Source: Leptofilum sp050292445 (lineage in GTDB: Bacteria > Chloroflexota > Anaerolineae > Promineifilales > Promineifilaceae). Taken from it: 21,651 nucleotides of DNA. The position numbers and the translations under genes are program-made. Where the stretch lies: contig JBNKLQ010000085.1 in the NCBI GenBank assembly GCA_050292445.1, positions 1 to 21,651 of the forward strand, in the 5' to 3' direction. Below are positions 1 to 7,898 of the stretch, piece after piece. Position 1 is the stretch's first letter. Each line of letters starts with the position of its first letter. The notes below the pieces were generated by a model. The model did no database searches, was not told the DNA's origin, and saw nothing but the letters and a program-made list of their open reading frames with translations.

Positions 1-16
1 ATAAATTACTATCCAT
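1..16 (-). CDS. 5' end of a leftward gene, cut by the window edge
   Basis: Only five codons (M-D-S-N-L) lie in the window, so no function can be assigned. The start is well supported by its context. On the minus strand AAAGGAGGT (32-24) sits 7 nt before ATG (16-14), a near-perfect Shine-Dalgarno, and a near-consensus promoter lies at 125-97. The gene is divergent from dinG. A chance match of promoter, ribosome binding site and ATG in the right order and spacing is unlikely, but the reading frame cannot be followed past the edge. Confidence 0.55.
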
Positions 17-46
17 TAGCACCACCTCCTTTTCATAAAGATAGCT

Positions 47-66
47 GCAAAAGCATAAGCTTTTGC
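47..66. promoter_or_regulatory. Perfect 8-bp inverted repeat in the leftward leader
   Basis: GCAAAAGC (47-54), ATAA (55-58), GCTTTTGC (59-66). It lies downstream of the leftward promoter and about 15 nt before that gene's Shine-Dalgarno. It could be an operator or a leader hairpin. There is no T-tract, so it is not an obvious terminator. Function is inference. Confidence 0.45.
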
Positions 67-96
67 TCAAATCAATAGGTTGGAAATGATTGGCGC

Positions 97-125
97 ATTA
101 TGGCATACAAGATCCCCTGTGTCAA
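97..125 (-). promoter_or_regulatory. Sigma-70-type promoter of the leftward edge gene
   Basis: Read on the minus strand: -35 TTGACA (125-120, perfect), a 17-bp spacer, and -10 CATAAT (102-97, 5 of 6). The predicted transcript start near 90 gives a leader of about 75 nt that contains the inverted repeat at 47-66 and the Shine-Dalgarno at 32-24. Confidence 0.65.
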
Positions 126-179
126 TGATTGCTTAGTAATGATCAGAATTTGTTAACCTGGGATTTGGTAGAAAATTTG

Positions 180-188
180 TGCTATAAT
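180..188 (+). promoter_or_regulatory. Extended -10 promoter of dinG
   Basis: TGCTATAAT (180-188) is an exact TGnTATAAT extended -10 element. There is no good -35 hexamer 16-18 bp upstream, which extended -10 promoters tolerate. A start near 195 would leave a leader of about 30 nt before ATG 225. Confidence 0.5.
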
Positions 189-224
189 TTTTCACTTTCA
201 ACTAATATCGATGGGATTTTCTTT

Positions 225-3047
225 ATGACTGCCACCACGTACGTTGTTGTTGATGTCGAAACAACTGGACTTGACCCACAGACTGACAGCATCATTGAAG
301 TTGCCGCCATTACTTTTCGCGGTAATGATATTTTGGATGAATTTTCTTCGCTGGTGAACCCGCATCGGACCATTCCGCCCTTCATCACCCAGCTAACCGG
401 CATTACCCAGGCAATGGTAGAAGATGCGCCGACGATGTTTACCTTGCGCTCGCGCCTGCGCCCCAAAATTGGGGATCATGTCGTGGTGGGGCACAATGTC
501 AGCTTTGATATGGGCTTTTTGGAGGCAGAACGGCTGGGCGTCGGCAATCATCGGCTGGATACGGTAACGCTGGCTTCCATCTTGTTTCCCGACGCCGGGC
601 GATTCAACCTGGAATCGTTGGTGCACTATTTACAGTTGCCCAATCCCCACGGTGAGCAAACACACCGCGCTTTGGACGATGCCGAGCAGACGGTGGAACT
701 GTTTTTGGCGCTGCGCGAACGGGCCATGCAGTTGCAGCTTAGCCAGATTGATGAATTGGTGGAGGCCGGGCGGCGGTTGGGCTGGCCAGAAACCATCTTT
801 TTTGAAGATATTTTGGCCGAGCGGGTACGCACTGCCTTTGAAGGTCAGGATTTGCGCCATCGTGGGCGGCTGCCCCGTTTGTTTAACCCTGGCAAGCTAG
901 ACGGCCGTCCCGCCGTCCCCAGCGAAACACCCCAAATGCTCGATCCAGACCTGGTTGCCAGCATGATCCAGCCAGGGGGCAACTTTAGCCAGCTATTTGA
1001 ATCGTTTGAGTACCGGCCGCAGCAGGTGGAGATGTTGGATGCTGTAGTAGGTGCCTTCAATGACGGAGCGCATGTGATGGTGGAAGCAGGCACCGGGACG
1101 GGCAAAAGTATTGCTTATTTGATTCCGGCAGCGTTTTGGGCCTCAGAAAACGGCCGTCGCGTCGTCATCTCTACCAATACCATCAACCTACAAGATCAGC
1201 TCATCCACAAAGATATTCCCGAATTGCAGCAAGTGTTGCCGTTTGAGCTACGCGCAGCCGTGCGCAAAGGGCGGCGCAACTATGTATGTACTCGACTCTT
1301 CCAGCAAATGCGGCACAGCGGTCCCAGTAATTCCGACGAGATGGCCCTCTACGCCCGCATTTTGCTCTGGCTGCCTACCACGCTATCCGGCGATGTGGCT
1401 GAGCTGAATTTGCGCACGCCGGGCGAACGGCTGGCCTGGGCCAGGCTAAACGGCGAAAGTGCCTCTTGCACCCAGGATCATTGCGCCGCCGAAAATTGTC
1501 CGCTGCATGTGGCTCGCCGTCGGGCGGAGCTGGCCCAACTGGTGATTGTGAATCATTCGCTGCTGCTGTCTGACCTGGCCAATGAAAACCATATCCTGCC
1601 CCAGTTTGTCGATTTGATTGTGGACGAGGCGCACCATTTGGAATCGGCCGTGACCGATGGCCTTAGTTTCCGCGCCGACAAACGCTTCTTGGAGGCGATT
1701 CTGGATGACGTGAACAAGCCGCGCGCTGGGCTGCTGTCTGACTTACAAACCCGGCTAGAATCCACGCTGCCTGCTGATTTTGCCGCCAAATTTAATGAGA
1801 TGATCAATCGGATGCGCCGGGAAGGACAGGCGGCTGTGATCCGGCTGGATGAATTTTTTACCACCCTCACCTACTTTTTGTCTGAGGCGATGAACACGCG
1901 CAGCCAATTTGCCCAGCAAATTCGGCTGACGCCCGCTGTGCGCACCCAGCCTGGCTATGATGAAGTGGAAATTAGCTGGGATAATCTGAGCCGCCATCTA
2001 TTTGCCATTGCCGATGGCTTTGGTAAGCTGGCGGCCGGATTGGGTGAAATAGCCGACCAGTTCGACGTGGAAGATGCTGAGGATTTGAAGCTGACCTTGA
2101 TGAGCAACGGCCGTTCCCTGGAAGAAACCCGTCTCAATTTGGATGGCATCATCATTGACCCAGACTCAGCCATGATTTATTGGGTTGAGGTGTTCCGGGA
2201 GCGTATTTCGCTTCATGCTGCGCCGCTGCATGTGGGGCCATTGGTGCAAAGCAACATCTTCGAGGCGCTGGAAACGGTGGTGCTGACCTCCGCCACGCTG
2301 CGCACCGCTGGGCCAGATGCCCGCGAAGAAGCCAACTTCACTTACATCCGCGAGCGGCTGCACGCCTACGACGTAGACGAATTGGCTGTTGGCTCCCCCT
2401 TCGATTACAAAAATGCGACCCTACTGTACCTGGTGACGGACATTCCTGAGCCAAACCAGCCTGGCTACCAGCGCATGTTAGAAGATGCGGTTGTGGATGT
2501 AGCCGTAGCGCTGGGCGGCCGGACGATGGTGTTGTTTACTTCTTACGGCCAGCTCAACCAGACTGCCAAAGCGATTGAAGGGCCGCTGGCCGATGCCGGT
2601 ATCAACACCTTGGCACAATCATCAGGCAGCTCGCGCCAGCAGCTGCTAGATCAATTCAAGCAGCCAGACAGCCATACAGTGCTGCTGGGCACGCGCTCTT
2701 TTTGGGAGGGGGTTGATGTGCCCGGAGAGGCATTACAAGCGGTGATGATTGCCAAGCTGCCGTTCGACGTGCCCTCAGACCCCATTTTTGCCGCTCGTTC
2801 AGAGACATTTGACAATTCCTTTTTTGAATATTCAGTGCCCGAGGCTGTGCTGCGCTTCCGGCAGGGCTTTGGTCGGCTCAATCGTCGCCAGACGGATGAG
2901 GGTGTGGTGATCATTTTGGACAAGCGGGTCATTACCAAGCGGTATGGCCAGATGTTTGTCGATGCTTTGCCAGAATGCACGGTGCTGCGCCAACGGTTGG
3001 ACCGGGTAGGGGAACTCACGGTACGCTGGCTGAATCGAGATCGCTGA
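225..3047 (+). CDS. dinG: DinG-family Fe-S DNA helicase with N-terminal DnaQ-type 3'-5' exonuclease domain
   Basis: A protein of 940 aa, the usual length of exonuclease-fused DinG proteins. Residues ~8-170 are a DEDD exonuclease: DVETTGLD near residue 10 supplies the first acidic pair, and HRALDDAEQ (H147, D152) is the last motif. The rest is an XPD/DinG superfamily 2 helicase: Walker A AGTGTGKS at ~288, DEAH at 467-470, and C-terminal GTRSFWEGVDVPG and QGFGRLNRR motifs. Cysteines 355, 415, 420 and 425 match the 4Fe-4S site of DinG/XPD helicases. The expected role is ATP-driven 5'-3' unwinding of forked or R-loop DNA in repair. The frame is open further upstream to a TTG at 129, but I chose ATG 225: it lies after the extended -10 at 180-188 and begins directly at the exonuclease fold. 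No strong Shine-Dalgarno is visible. The exonuclease acidic residues are intact, so nuclease activity is plausible. Confidence 0.93.
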   Translation: MTATTYVVVDVETTGLDPQTDSIIEVAAITFRGNDILDEFSSLVNPHRTIPPFITQLTGITQAMVEDAPTMFTLRSRLRPKIGDHVVVGHNVSFDMGFLEAERLGVGNHRLDTVTLASILFPDAGRFNLESLVHYLQLPNPHGEQTHRALDDAEQTVELFLALRERAMQLQLSQIDELVEAGRRLGWPETIFFEDILAERVRTAFEGQDLRHRGRLPRLFNPGKLDGRPAVPSETPQMLDPDLVASMIQPGGNFSQLFESFEYRPQQVEMLDAVVGAFNDGAHVMVEAGTGTGKSIAYLIPAAFWASENGRRVVISTNTINLQDQLIHKDIPELQQVLPFELRAAVRKGRRNYVCTRLFQQMRHSGPSNSDEMALYARILLWLPTTLSGDVAELNLRTPGERLAWARLNGESASCTQDHCAAENCPLHVARRRAELAQLVIVNHSLLLSDLANENHILPQFVDLIVDEAHHLESAVTDGLSFRADKRFLEAILDDVNKPRAGLLSDLQTRLESTLPADFAAKFNEMINRMRREGQAAVIRLDEFFTTLTYFLSEAMNTRSQFAQQIRLTPAVRTQPGYDEVEISWDNLSRHLFAIADGFGKLAAGLGEIADQFDVEDAEDLKLTLMSNGRSLEETRLNLDGIIIDPDSAMIYWVEVFRERISLHAAPLHVGPLVQSNIFEALETVVLTSATLRTAGPDAREEANFTYIRERLHAYDVDELAVGSPFDYKNATLLYLVTDIPEPNQPGYQRMLEDAVVDVAVALGGRTMVLFTSYGQLNQTAKAIEGPLADAGINTLAQSSGSSRQQLLDQFKQPDSHTVLLGTRSFWEGVDVPGEALQAVMIAKLPFDVPSDPIFAARSETFDNSFFEYSVPEAVLRFRQGFGRLNRRQTDEGVVIILDKRVITKRYGQMFVDALPECTVLRQRLDRVGELTVRWLNRDR

Positions 3048-3361
3048 AATTACCTCTCCTGCAACTCTCTTCCATCCTAAAAAATGATTGGATCGATTTC
3101 GGATCGATGCATTTATATACTGGTTTACAGTTTAGCCTAAATTTTGTCTGTATTCTTACGTCGTTCACTCATAATTAAAGGAGATTACGGCCGTTCAGAT
3201 CAACAGAAAGAATTTTAGCCATAATTTAGAGAATGCAGCAAATAGACCAATTAACCTATGGTTAAGTTAGTCCCCTCCATTACCATTATCTACGCAAGAA
3301 CCTATTCAAAGATGCCCATTTAGGTGGTTAAGGAAAACCCAACTTTTTAGGAGAGATTTCA
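3048..3361. other. Intergenic region between dinG and the lipoprotein gene (314 bp)
   Basis: No gene is supported here. It holds two copies of GGATCGAT (3090-3097, 3101-3108) separated by TTC, each containing the palindrome ATCGAT. It also holds one ACGGCCGT (3187-3194) and a perfect inverted repeat TTAACC-TAT-GGTTAA (3251-3265), about 100 bp before the lipoprotein start. An AAAGGAG at 3177 is not followed by a usable start codon. No convincing terminator follows dinG and no convincing -35/-10 pair was found for the lipoprotein gene. Confidence 0.6.
3251..3265. promoter_or_regulatory. Inverted repeat upstream of the lipoprotein gene, possible operator
   Basis: TTAACC (3251-3256), spacer TAT, GGTTAA (3260-3265): perfect 6-bp arms. 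It is the only clear dyad in the 100 bp ahead of the lipoprotein gene. Operator function is inference from position only. Confidence 0.3.
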
Positions 3362-5467
3362 ATGAAAAACGTAAACAGACACTTGATTTTTTTGCTGGTA
3401 GCCGTATTGCTGTTTGGCACGGCGCTTACGGCCTGTGGCGGGGAAGACCCGACGCCAACGCCACGACCTACCAGAGATGATAGCAACGATGACGATACGC
3501 CCCCTGATGAAGAACCAACTGAAGAACCCACCGCAGAACCAACAGCAACAGCAGAACCTACTCCGGAACCAACAGAGACGCCAGACCCCACTGCTGGTTT
3601 CATAGATTTTTCCAATGATGTTTTAGGTATTTCTCTAGCCTATCCTGGTGAGTGGGCCATTGAGGCTAATGAAGACAGTGATGAACTCAAGCTGGCTTCC
3701 AGTCAGGAAATCTTGGACGATGGACAGGACGATATTCAGGGCGCTATTTTGAATGTGTTGTTCCTGGACCGAGAGCTATTGAGCCTGATCGGTGGTGAAG
3801 ATCTGGACGCTGATGATCCCGTTGCTGTGTTGGGCGTATTTGTCGATTTATTTACGGAAGCGGGTGCGTCTGATGAAGACATGACGCTGACCGTGACCGA
3901 AGAACCAACGGCCGTTACCATCAATGGTCAGGAAGGTGCTCAAGTTTTGGCTGACGCCACTGATGCTGAGGGAGATACGGCCACCATGAAAATCCTCCTC
4001 ATCATGACGGATGACCGTGCTGCCGTTGTGCTTTCCGGCTCAGAGGTCTCTGAAGAAGAGCAAAATCGTCCTATTCTGGATGCTATTGAAAATTCCATCA
4101 CCCTTTCCACTCCCGTCGGTGCGCCGGTAGTTGATGAGACGGACCCCACCGATCTGCCTGTCACCTCTGGCTTCCTCCTGTATGGTGACGTCGTTGATGG
4201 CACCATTGATGAGTCTGGGCCATCCGTTTGGGACTTTGTTGGTCTGGAAGGGGAAGTGATTGACATTATCGTTGAACCAGAAGGTGACTTGGACGTTGTC
4301 TTTGATGTGCTTGATGAAGATGGCAACTCTATTTTGCCCGATGGCGAGATGGATGCTGCTTTTGGCACTGAAGAAATCCGTGAGCTAACCATTCCCGCTT
4401 CTGGCTCTTACTACATTATGGTTCGTGGGTTTGCAGATGCGACCGGAAACTACACCTTGACGATAGCTGAAGCAGGAACGGCCGTTGTCCCGGTAACTGG
4501 TGGTGATGGTGAAGCCATTGAATATGGTGCTTTTGTGTCTGGCTCGGTAGACAGCACCAACCCGGTAGCTTCTTACTCTTTCAGTGGTGCCGCAGAAGAT
4601 GTGGTTGGTATGGTTGTCACCCCACTCGGTGATTTTGATGCCGTAGTAGATGTGGTGGATGCATCTGGTAACTCCTTGCTTTCCCGTGAACGCGACGCTT
4701 CTTTTGGTTCGGAAAATGTGATTGTGTCGCTGCCCGCTGACGGCGTCTACACGGTCAATGTTTACGGATTTGAAGGGGGCGCTGGCAGCTTCGATATGCA
4801 AATGGGTTTCCCGCTTACCAACGTTGTCATTGCCGCCTCCGATACACTTGATGCTGAAGATGAAGGCGAAGGCCATTCCTTCCCCTTCACTGCACTGCGC
4901 GCGGGCGACATGGTAGGAATCTACGTTGAGCCTGACGAAGACCTGGACCTTGCCATTCAGGTGCGCCAGAGTGATGAGTTGCTTTCTGGTTTAGGCTTTG
5001 ATCCAGAACGGGGTTTTGACGCGTCCATTGACATTGAAGAATTTGTCATGATTGCTGAAGAAACCGGCACTTACTCCTTCCGAATCCTGAACTCTCAAGA
5101 TGATTTTGCAGGCAACACGGGCGATTATCAGGTTTTACTATACGGTACGCCGGAAATTGTCTTTGAACTTGCCTATGGTGATTTTGTAGATGCTCGTACC
5201 AATGCAAACGGTATCGTAGATTACGTCATCAGCGGTACTGTGGGAGAAACCATGGTTGTCAATGTGGCTTCTGATGATGATTCCGTCGACATGATTATCG
5301 AAATCATGGATCTGGATGAGAATGTTCTAGCCTCCATTGATGATGGCTTTTCGGGTGAAGTAGAAGAACTCACCTACACCTTTGAAAGCGAGGAGCTTGT
5401 TATCATCCGCGTACGTGACTTCTTCGGCAGCGAAGGCGACTTTGTGATGTCGGTTGATGCCCAGTAA
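3362..5467 (+). CDS. Acidic surface lipoprotein with a PsbP-like region and four tandem PPC-like beta domains
   Basis: A protein of 701 aa. Residues 1-24 are a lipoprotein signal peptide ending in the lipobox L-T-A-C, so Cys25 is the likely lipidated residue and the protein is anchored outside the cytoplasmic membrane. Residues ~28-80 are a Pro/Thr/Glu/Asp-rich linker (repeats of E-P-T). Residues ~80-235 (DFSNDVLGISLAYPGEWAIE and onward) resemble the PsbP-like fold found in bacterial lipoproteins. Then come four repeats starting near 274, 388, 488 and 605, each with the pattern YGD-hV-G-h...Y-F-G...hhhh-P-D-h...hhD-G...h...G-Y-hh-V-G, as in pre-peptidase C-terminal (PPC) jelly-roll domains. 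The third copy is the most diverged. The chain is very rich in Asp and Glu. The start is set by AGGAGAG (3349-3355), 6 nt before ATG. It is probably a single-gene transcript, since a terminator follows. No catalytic motif was seen; a cell-surface binding or scaffold role is inference. Confidence 0.85.
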   Translation: MKNVNRHLIFLLVAVLLFGTALTACGGEDPTPTPRPTRDDSNDDDTPPDEEPTEEPTAEPTATAEPTPEPTETPDPTAGFIDFSNDVLGISLAYPGEWAIEANEDSDELKLASSQEILDDGQDDIQGAILNVLFLDRELLSLIGGEDLDADDPVAVLGVFVDLFTEAGASDEDMTLTVTEEPTAVTINGQEGAQVLADATDAEGDTATMKILLIMTDDRAAVVLSGSEVSEEEQNRPILDAIENSITLSTPVGAPVVDETDPTDLPVTSGFLLYGDVVDGTIDESGPSVWDFVGLEGEVIDIIVEPEGDLDVVFDVLDEDGNSILPDGEMDAAFGTEEIRELTIPASGSYYIMVRGFADATGNYTLTIAEAGTAVVPVTGGDGEAIEYGAFVSGSVDSTNPVASYSFSGAAEDVVGMVVTPLGDFDAVVDVVDASGNSLLSRERDASFGSENVIVSLPADGVYTVNVYGFEGGAGSFDMQMGFPLTNVVIAASDTLDAEDEGEGHSFPFTALRAGDMVGIYVEPDEDLDLAIQVRQSDELLSGLGFDPERGFDASIDIEEFVMIAEETGTYSFRILNSQDDFAGNTGDYQVLLYGTPEIVFELAYGDFVDARTNANGIVDYVISGTVGETMVVNVASDDDSVDMIIEIMDLDENVLASIDDGFSGEVEELTYTFESEELVIIRVRDFFGSEGDFVMSVDAQ
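3510..3592 (+). repeat. Low-complexity coding repeat (E-P-T linker of the lipoprotein)
   Basis: Imperfect repeats of gaa-cca-ac and related codons encode E-P-T, A-E-P-T and P-E-P-T units just after the lipobox. This is a typical extended linker between a membrane anchor and the extracellular domains, and a plausible site of length variation. Confidence 0.6.
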
Positions 5468-5488
5468 ACAGTGAACCGTGATCAGTAA

Positions 5489-5534
5489 TCGGTAAACGGT
5501 TATTGATTACCGACCACCGATAACGGATTACCGA
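5489..5534. repeat. Hairpin of permuted GGTAATCGGT-type words after the lipoprotein gene
   Basis: Arms 5489-5502 (TCGGTAAACGGTTA) and 5521-5534 (TAACGGATTACCGA) pair at 12 of 14 positions. The whole 5470-5535 stretch is made from variants of ATTACCGA / TCGGTAAT in both orientations. It lies just ahead of the intrinsic terminator. Confidence 0.55.
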
Positions 5535-5537
5535 AAA

Positions 5538-5569
5538 AGGGGTTGGCACAAAATGCCAGCCTCTTTTTT
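5538..5569 (+). terminator. Intrinsic terminator after the lipoprotein gene
   Basis: Stem AGGGGTTGGCA (5538-5548), loop CAAAA, stem TGCCAGCCTCT (5554-5564): 11 pairs including two G-U. It runs into TTTTTT (5564-5569). It lies 70 bp past the lipoprotein stop and ahead of fabF, so fabF should have its own promoter. Confidence 0.85.
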
Positions 5570-5617
5570 GTTGGCTGTGCGGGGAATACGGCCGTATCTT
5601 TCCCAGAAAGGTTGGGT

Positions 5618-5623
5618 TATAGT
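5618..5623 (+). promoter_or_regulatory. Possible -10 element of fabF
   Basis: TATAGT (5618-5623) matches the -10 consensus at 5 of 6 and lies 32 nt before ATG 5655. No good -35 hexamer is present at 16-18 bp spacing. A promoter is expected here because a terminator lies just upstream. Confidence 0.3.
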
Positions 5624-5654
5624 TGGGTGTAGAAAAGAAGATTGTGGAGGCAGT

Positions 5655-6905
5655 ATGAATCAACAAAAACGACGGGTGGTGGTGACTGGTTTAGGCACCA
5701 TCAACCCGCTTGGCAATGATGTAACAACCACCTGGCAAAAAATCAGCAATGGACAATCGGGCATAGATACCATTACCGGGTTCGACATCAGCGAATACAA
5801 AACAACCTTTGCTGGTGAAGTGAAAAGCTTTGACCCTAAAGATCATTTTGATCGTAAAGAAGTGCGGCGCATGTCGCGCATGACCCAGTTTGCCCTCTAC
5901 GCTGCGCAACAAGCCATAGAGGATGCCAGCGTCACCGTCACAGCCGCCAACAAGAATCGCATTGGTGTAGTGGTCGGCAGTGGCATGGGCAGCCTGGATC
6001 CCATCGTAGACAACGTGAACGTGCTCAACGAACGCGGCCCGTACCGCGTTAGCCCATTTTTTGTGCCGATGATGCTGGCCGACACGCCCGCCGCTACCGT
6101 TTCTATCCAGCATGGGCTGGGTGGCCCAAATATGTCTGTGGCCACGGCGTGTGCCACGGGCAATGACGCCATTGGCCAGGCTGCCCGCGTGGTGCAGCAT
6201 GGTGCCGCCGACGTAATGATTGCCGGTGGTTCGGAGGCGTGTTTGATGCCCATCGCTTTTGCCGGGTTTAGCGTGATGAAGGCACTCTCTACCCGCAACG
6301 AAGCGCCGCAGACGGCGTCACGGCCGTTTGACCAGACGCGCGACGGATTTGTGGTGAGTGAAGGGGCCGCGATTGTTGTGCTAGAGGAGCTGGAACACGC
6401 TTTAGCGCGTGGGGCGCACATCTACGGTGAATTTTTGGGCTATGGGGCCAGCGCCGATGCCTACCACATCTCCATGCCCGCCGCCGATGGTTCTGGCGCG
6501 ATTGAGGCGATGCGGGCCGCCTTGGTGGATGCTGACGTGGAACCGGCCTCGGTTAATTACATCAGTGCGCACGGTACCAGCACCCCGCTGAATGACCGGT
6601 CAGAAACGGCCGCTATCAAAGCGGTCTTTGGCGAGGCGGCCTATGATGTGCCGGTCAGTTCTACCAAATCAATGCACGGTCATTTGCTGGGGGCGTCTGG
6701 CTCATTAGAAGCGATCATTTGCCTGCAAGCCATCCAGCACAACCTGCTGCCGCCAACAATCAATTATGAAACGCCCGACCCCGACTGCGATCTCGATTAT
6801 GTGCCCAACACCGCACGTCCAGCTCAGGTTGATGTCACAATGTCTAATGGGTTTGGCTTGGGTGGGCACAATGCCACCATCGTGTTGGGGCGGTACATTG
6901 CGTGA
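5655..6905 (+). CDS. fabF: 3-oxoacyl-[acyl-carrier-protein] synthase II
   Basis: A protein of 416 aa, the normal FabF length. It carries out the condensing step of type II fatty acid elongation (acyl-enzyme plus malonyl-ACP) in the cytoplasm. The thiolase-fold signature is complete: RRVVVTGLGTINPLG at the N-terminus, nucleophile Cys166 in TACATGNDAIG, His306 in SAHGTSTPLND, Lys338 and His341 in STKSMHGHLLGASG, and a glycine-rich NGFGLGGHNA near the C-terminus. The frame is open upstream to 5553, but that start lies inside the terminator stem. I chose ATG 5655, preceded by GGAGG at 5646-5650 and beginning at the normal N-terminus. No other fab gene or acpP is adjacent, so it may be an orphan condensing enzyme. 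The family includes polyketide-type relatives, but the sequence reads as ordinary FabF. Confidence 0.93.
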   Translation: MNQQKRRVVVTGLGTINPLGNDVTTTWQKISNGQSGIDTITGFDISEYKTTFAGEVKSFDPKDHFDRKEVRRMSRMTQFALYAAQQAIEDASVTVTAANKNRIGVVVGSGMGSLDPIVDNVNVLNERGPYRVSPFFVPMMLADTPAATVSIQHGLGGPNMSVATACATGNDAIGQAARVVQHGAADVMIAGGSEACLMPIAFAGFSVMKALSTRNEAPQTASRPFDQTRDGFVVSEGAAIVVLEELEHALARGAHIYGEFLGYGASADAYHISMPAADGSGAIEAMRAALVDADVEPASVNYISAHGTSTPLNDRSETAAIKAVFGEAAYDVPVSSTKSMHGHLLGASGSLEAIICLQAIQHNLLPPTINYETPDPDCDLDYVPNTARPAQVDVTMSNGFGLGGHNATIVLGRYIA

Positions 6906-6909
6906 TTAT

Positions 6910-6965
6910 GTAATTGAGTAATTAGGTAAATTATTTTCAGGGAAATTACCCAATTACTCAATTAC
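6910..6965. terminator. Long AT-rich hairpin between convergent fabF and the DUF2085 gene
   Basis: Arms 6910-6929 and 6946-6965 pair at 19 of 20 positions (GTAATTGAGTAATT pairs with AATTACTCAATTAC, then one mismatch, then five more pairs), with a 16-nt loop region. There is no long T-run on either side. A two-way transcription barrier is a reasonable guess from its place between two stop codons, but the sequence also looks like an iterated-word repeat (AATTACCC / AATTACTC). Confidence 0.5.
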
Positions 6966-6973
6966 CCAATATC

Positions 6974-7783
6974 TCAAGAGGGCAGTTCGCCAATTCGGGT
7001 TAACTTCCGCTCCAAATCATCTTCAGTGCGGCCCATGCTGTAGTCCAGGTGCGGGTAGGCCAGCCAGACCAACATAAAGCCAAAGAGGGCTCCGGTAAAG
7101 GTGCGCAGGAAGGGAGTGCTTTCACGCAGGGCAAAAATGGAGCCTAAAGCTGCTTGAAGGCCCACTGCCTCACCACCGCCCAATGGAGTGGCATAATAGC
7201 TAAACAGCTGGCTAAAGCCATCCAGGGCAATGGGCCCCATACCAATGATGAGGAAGAGGATGAAGGGTAACGGCCGTATCCGACGCCGCTGCCGCACCAG
7301 ACCATAAATCAGCCCGCCAATCAGCACAAAGCCATAAATAGCAATATCGCGCTCGCATAAGGCCATCTTGTAGCCCATCTGGTCATTGCCCAAAAATCGG
7401 CGTGCTGCCAGGAAAAATTCAGCCCAATTGCCATCTTCTACAGCCGCAAACTCAGGCAGTGAGCTGGTGTAGCTTTCTAATGGTGTTAGATCCGTACCCG
7501 CTAATTCGCGAGGATAAGCAGGCTGTTCCCCAAACAGAAAAAAGCTGCGTGAGGCCATCTGGTGGCACATGGGGCTGTACATGGTGTAAATGACACGGGC
7601 TGGCCCTGTGGCCCCGGCATTCATCAGCATGGGTGCCAAAATGGGCAGCGCCACATAAATGGCGATGACGGTGTTGAGTACAGCCAGCCAATGCTTGCTG
7701 AATTTATAGATAAGCTTGTCTGCACCGATGACGAAATCGCGTGTGCGTCCAGTGGCAACTTTTTTCTTTGGTGGTGTTGTCAT
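6974..7783 (-). CDS. DUF2085 family integral membrane protein
   Basis: A protein of 269 aa with about five membrane segments (near 33-53, 147-160, 172-190, 205-225 and 235-250). It carries the DUF2085 hallmarks: a C-H-Q motif (Cys73-His74-Gln75, then SRSFFLFGEQ), a second cysteine in LCERDIAIYGF (Cys143), and a later conserved ALDGFSQL. The conserved Cys/His suggest metal or redox chemistry, but the family's role is not established. It lies 115 bp downstream of the TlpA-like gene on the same strand, so it may belong to the cytochrome c maturation block or have its own promoter. No Shine-Dalgarno precedes ATG 7783. A -10-like hexamer ends exactly 7 nt before it, so the mRNA may be leaderless. 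Confidence 0.8.
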   Translation of the reverse strand: MTTPPKKKVATGRTRDFVIGADKLIYKFSKHWLAVLNTVIAIYVALPILAPMLMNAGATGPARVIYTMYSPMCHQMASRSFFLFGEQPAYPRELAGTDLTPLESYTSSLPEFAAVEDGNWAEFFLAARRFLGNDQMGYKMALCERDIAIYGFVLIGGLIYGLVRQRRRIRPLPFILFLIIGMGPIALDGFSQLFSYYATPLGGGEAVGLQAALGSIFALRESTPFLRTFTGALFGFMLVWLAYPHLDYSMGRTEDDLERKLTRIGELPS

Positions 7784-7789
7784 ATCGTT

Positions 7790-7818
7790 ATTTCATCACG
7801 AATTGGACGAATTGACAA
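7790..7818 (-). promoter_or_regulatory. Candidate leaderless promoter of the DUF2085 gene
   Basis: Minus strand: -35 TTGTCA (7818-7813, 5 of 6), 17-bp spacer, -10 TGAAAT (7795-7790, 4 of 6). The -10 ends 7 nt before the A of ATG 7783, which would place the transcript start at the start codon. Confidence 0.4.
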
Positions 7819-7857
7819 ATGGAATGAATGAATTGGGTAGATATTCGTTCCATTTGT
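7815..7857. repeat. 15-bp inverted repeat between the DUF2085 and TlpA-like genes
   Basis: ACAAATGGAATGAAT (7815-7829) and ATTCGTTCCATTTGT (7843-7857) pair over 15 positions with one G-U, around a 13-nt loop. Next to it is the direct repeat ACGAATTG / ACGAATTG (7799-7814 area). The hairpin overlaps the -35 of the candidate promoter, so it could be an operator or a partial terminator after the TlpA-like gene. Confidence 0.5.
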
Positions 7858-7898
7858 GGCATTCATGCTTGCTTTTGAGGGCTGTGGAATAGGTATGT

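Noticed and set aside
3177..3240. Possible small gene after AAAGGAG at 3177
   Set aside because: No start codon follows at a suitable distance and no frame of useful length begins there.
4385..4876. A 163-codon minus-strand open frame inside the lipoprotein gene
   Set aside because: It is a shadow of an acidic, repeat-rich gene and shows no recognisable domain.
5553..5654. N-terminal extension of FabF from an upstream ATG
   Set aside because: The ATG lies within the terminator stem-loop. The added residues are unlike FabF, and ATG 5655 has its own GGAGG.
5691..6421. Two minus-strand open frames (169 and 174 codons) inside fabF
   Set aside because: They are antisense to a complete FabF with all catalytic residues. 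Their composition is that of a shadow frame.
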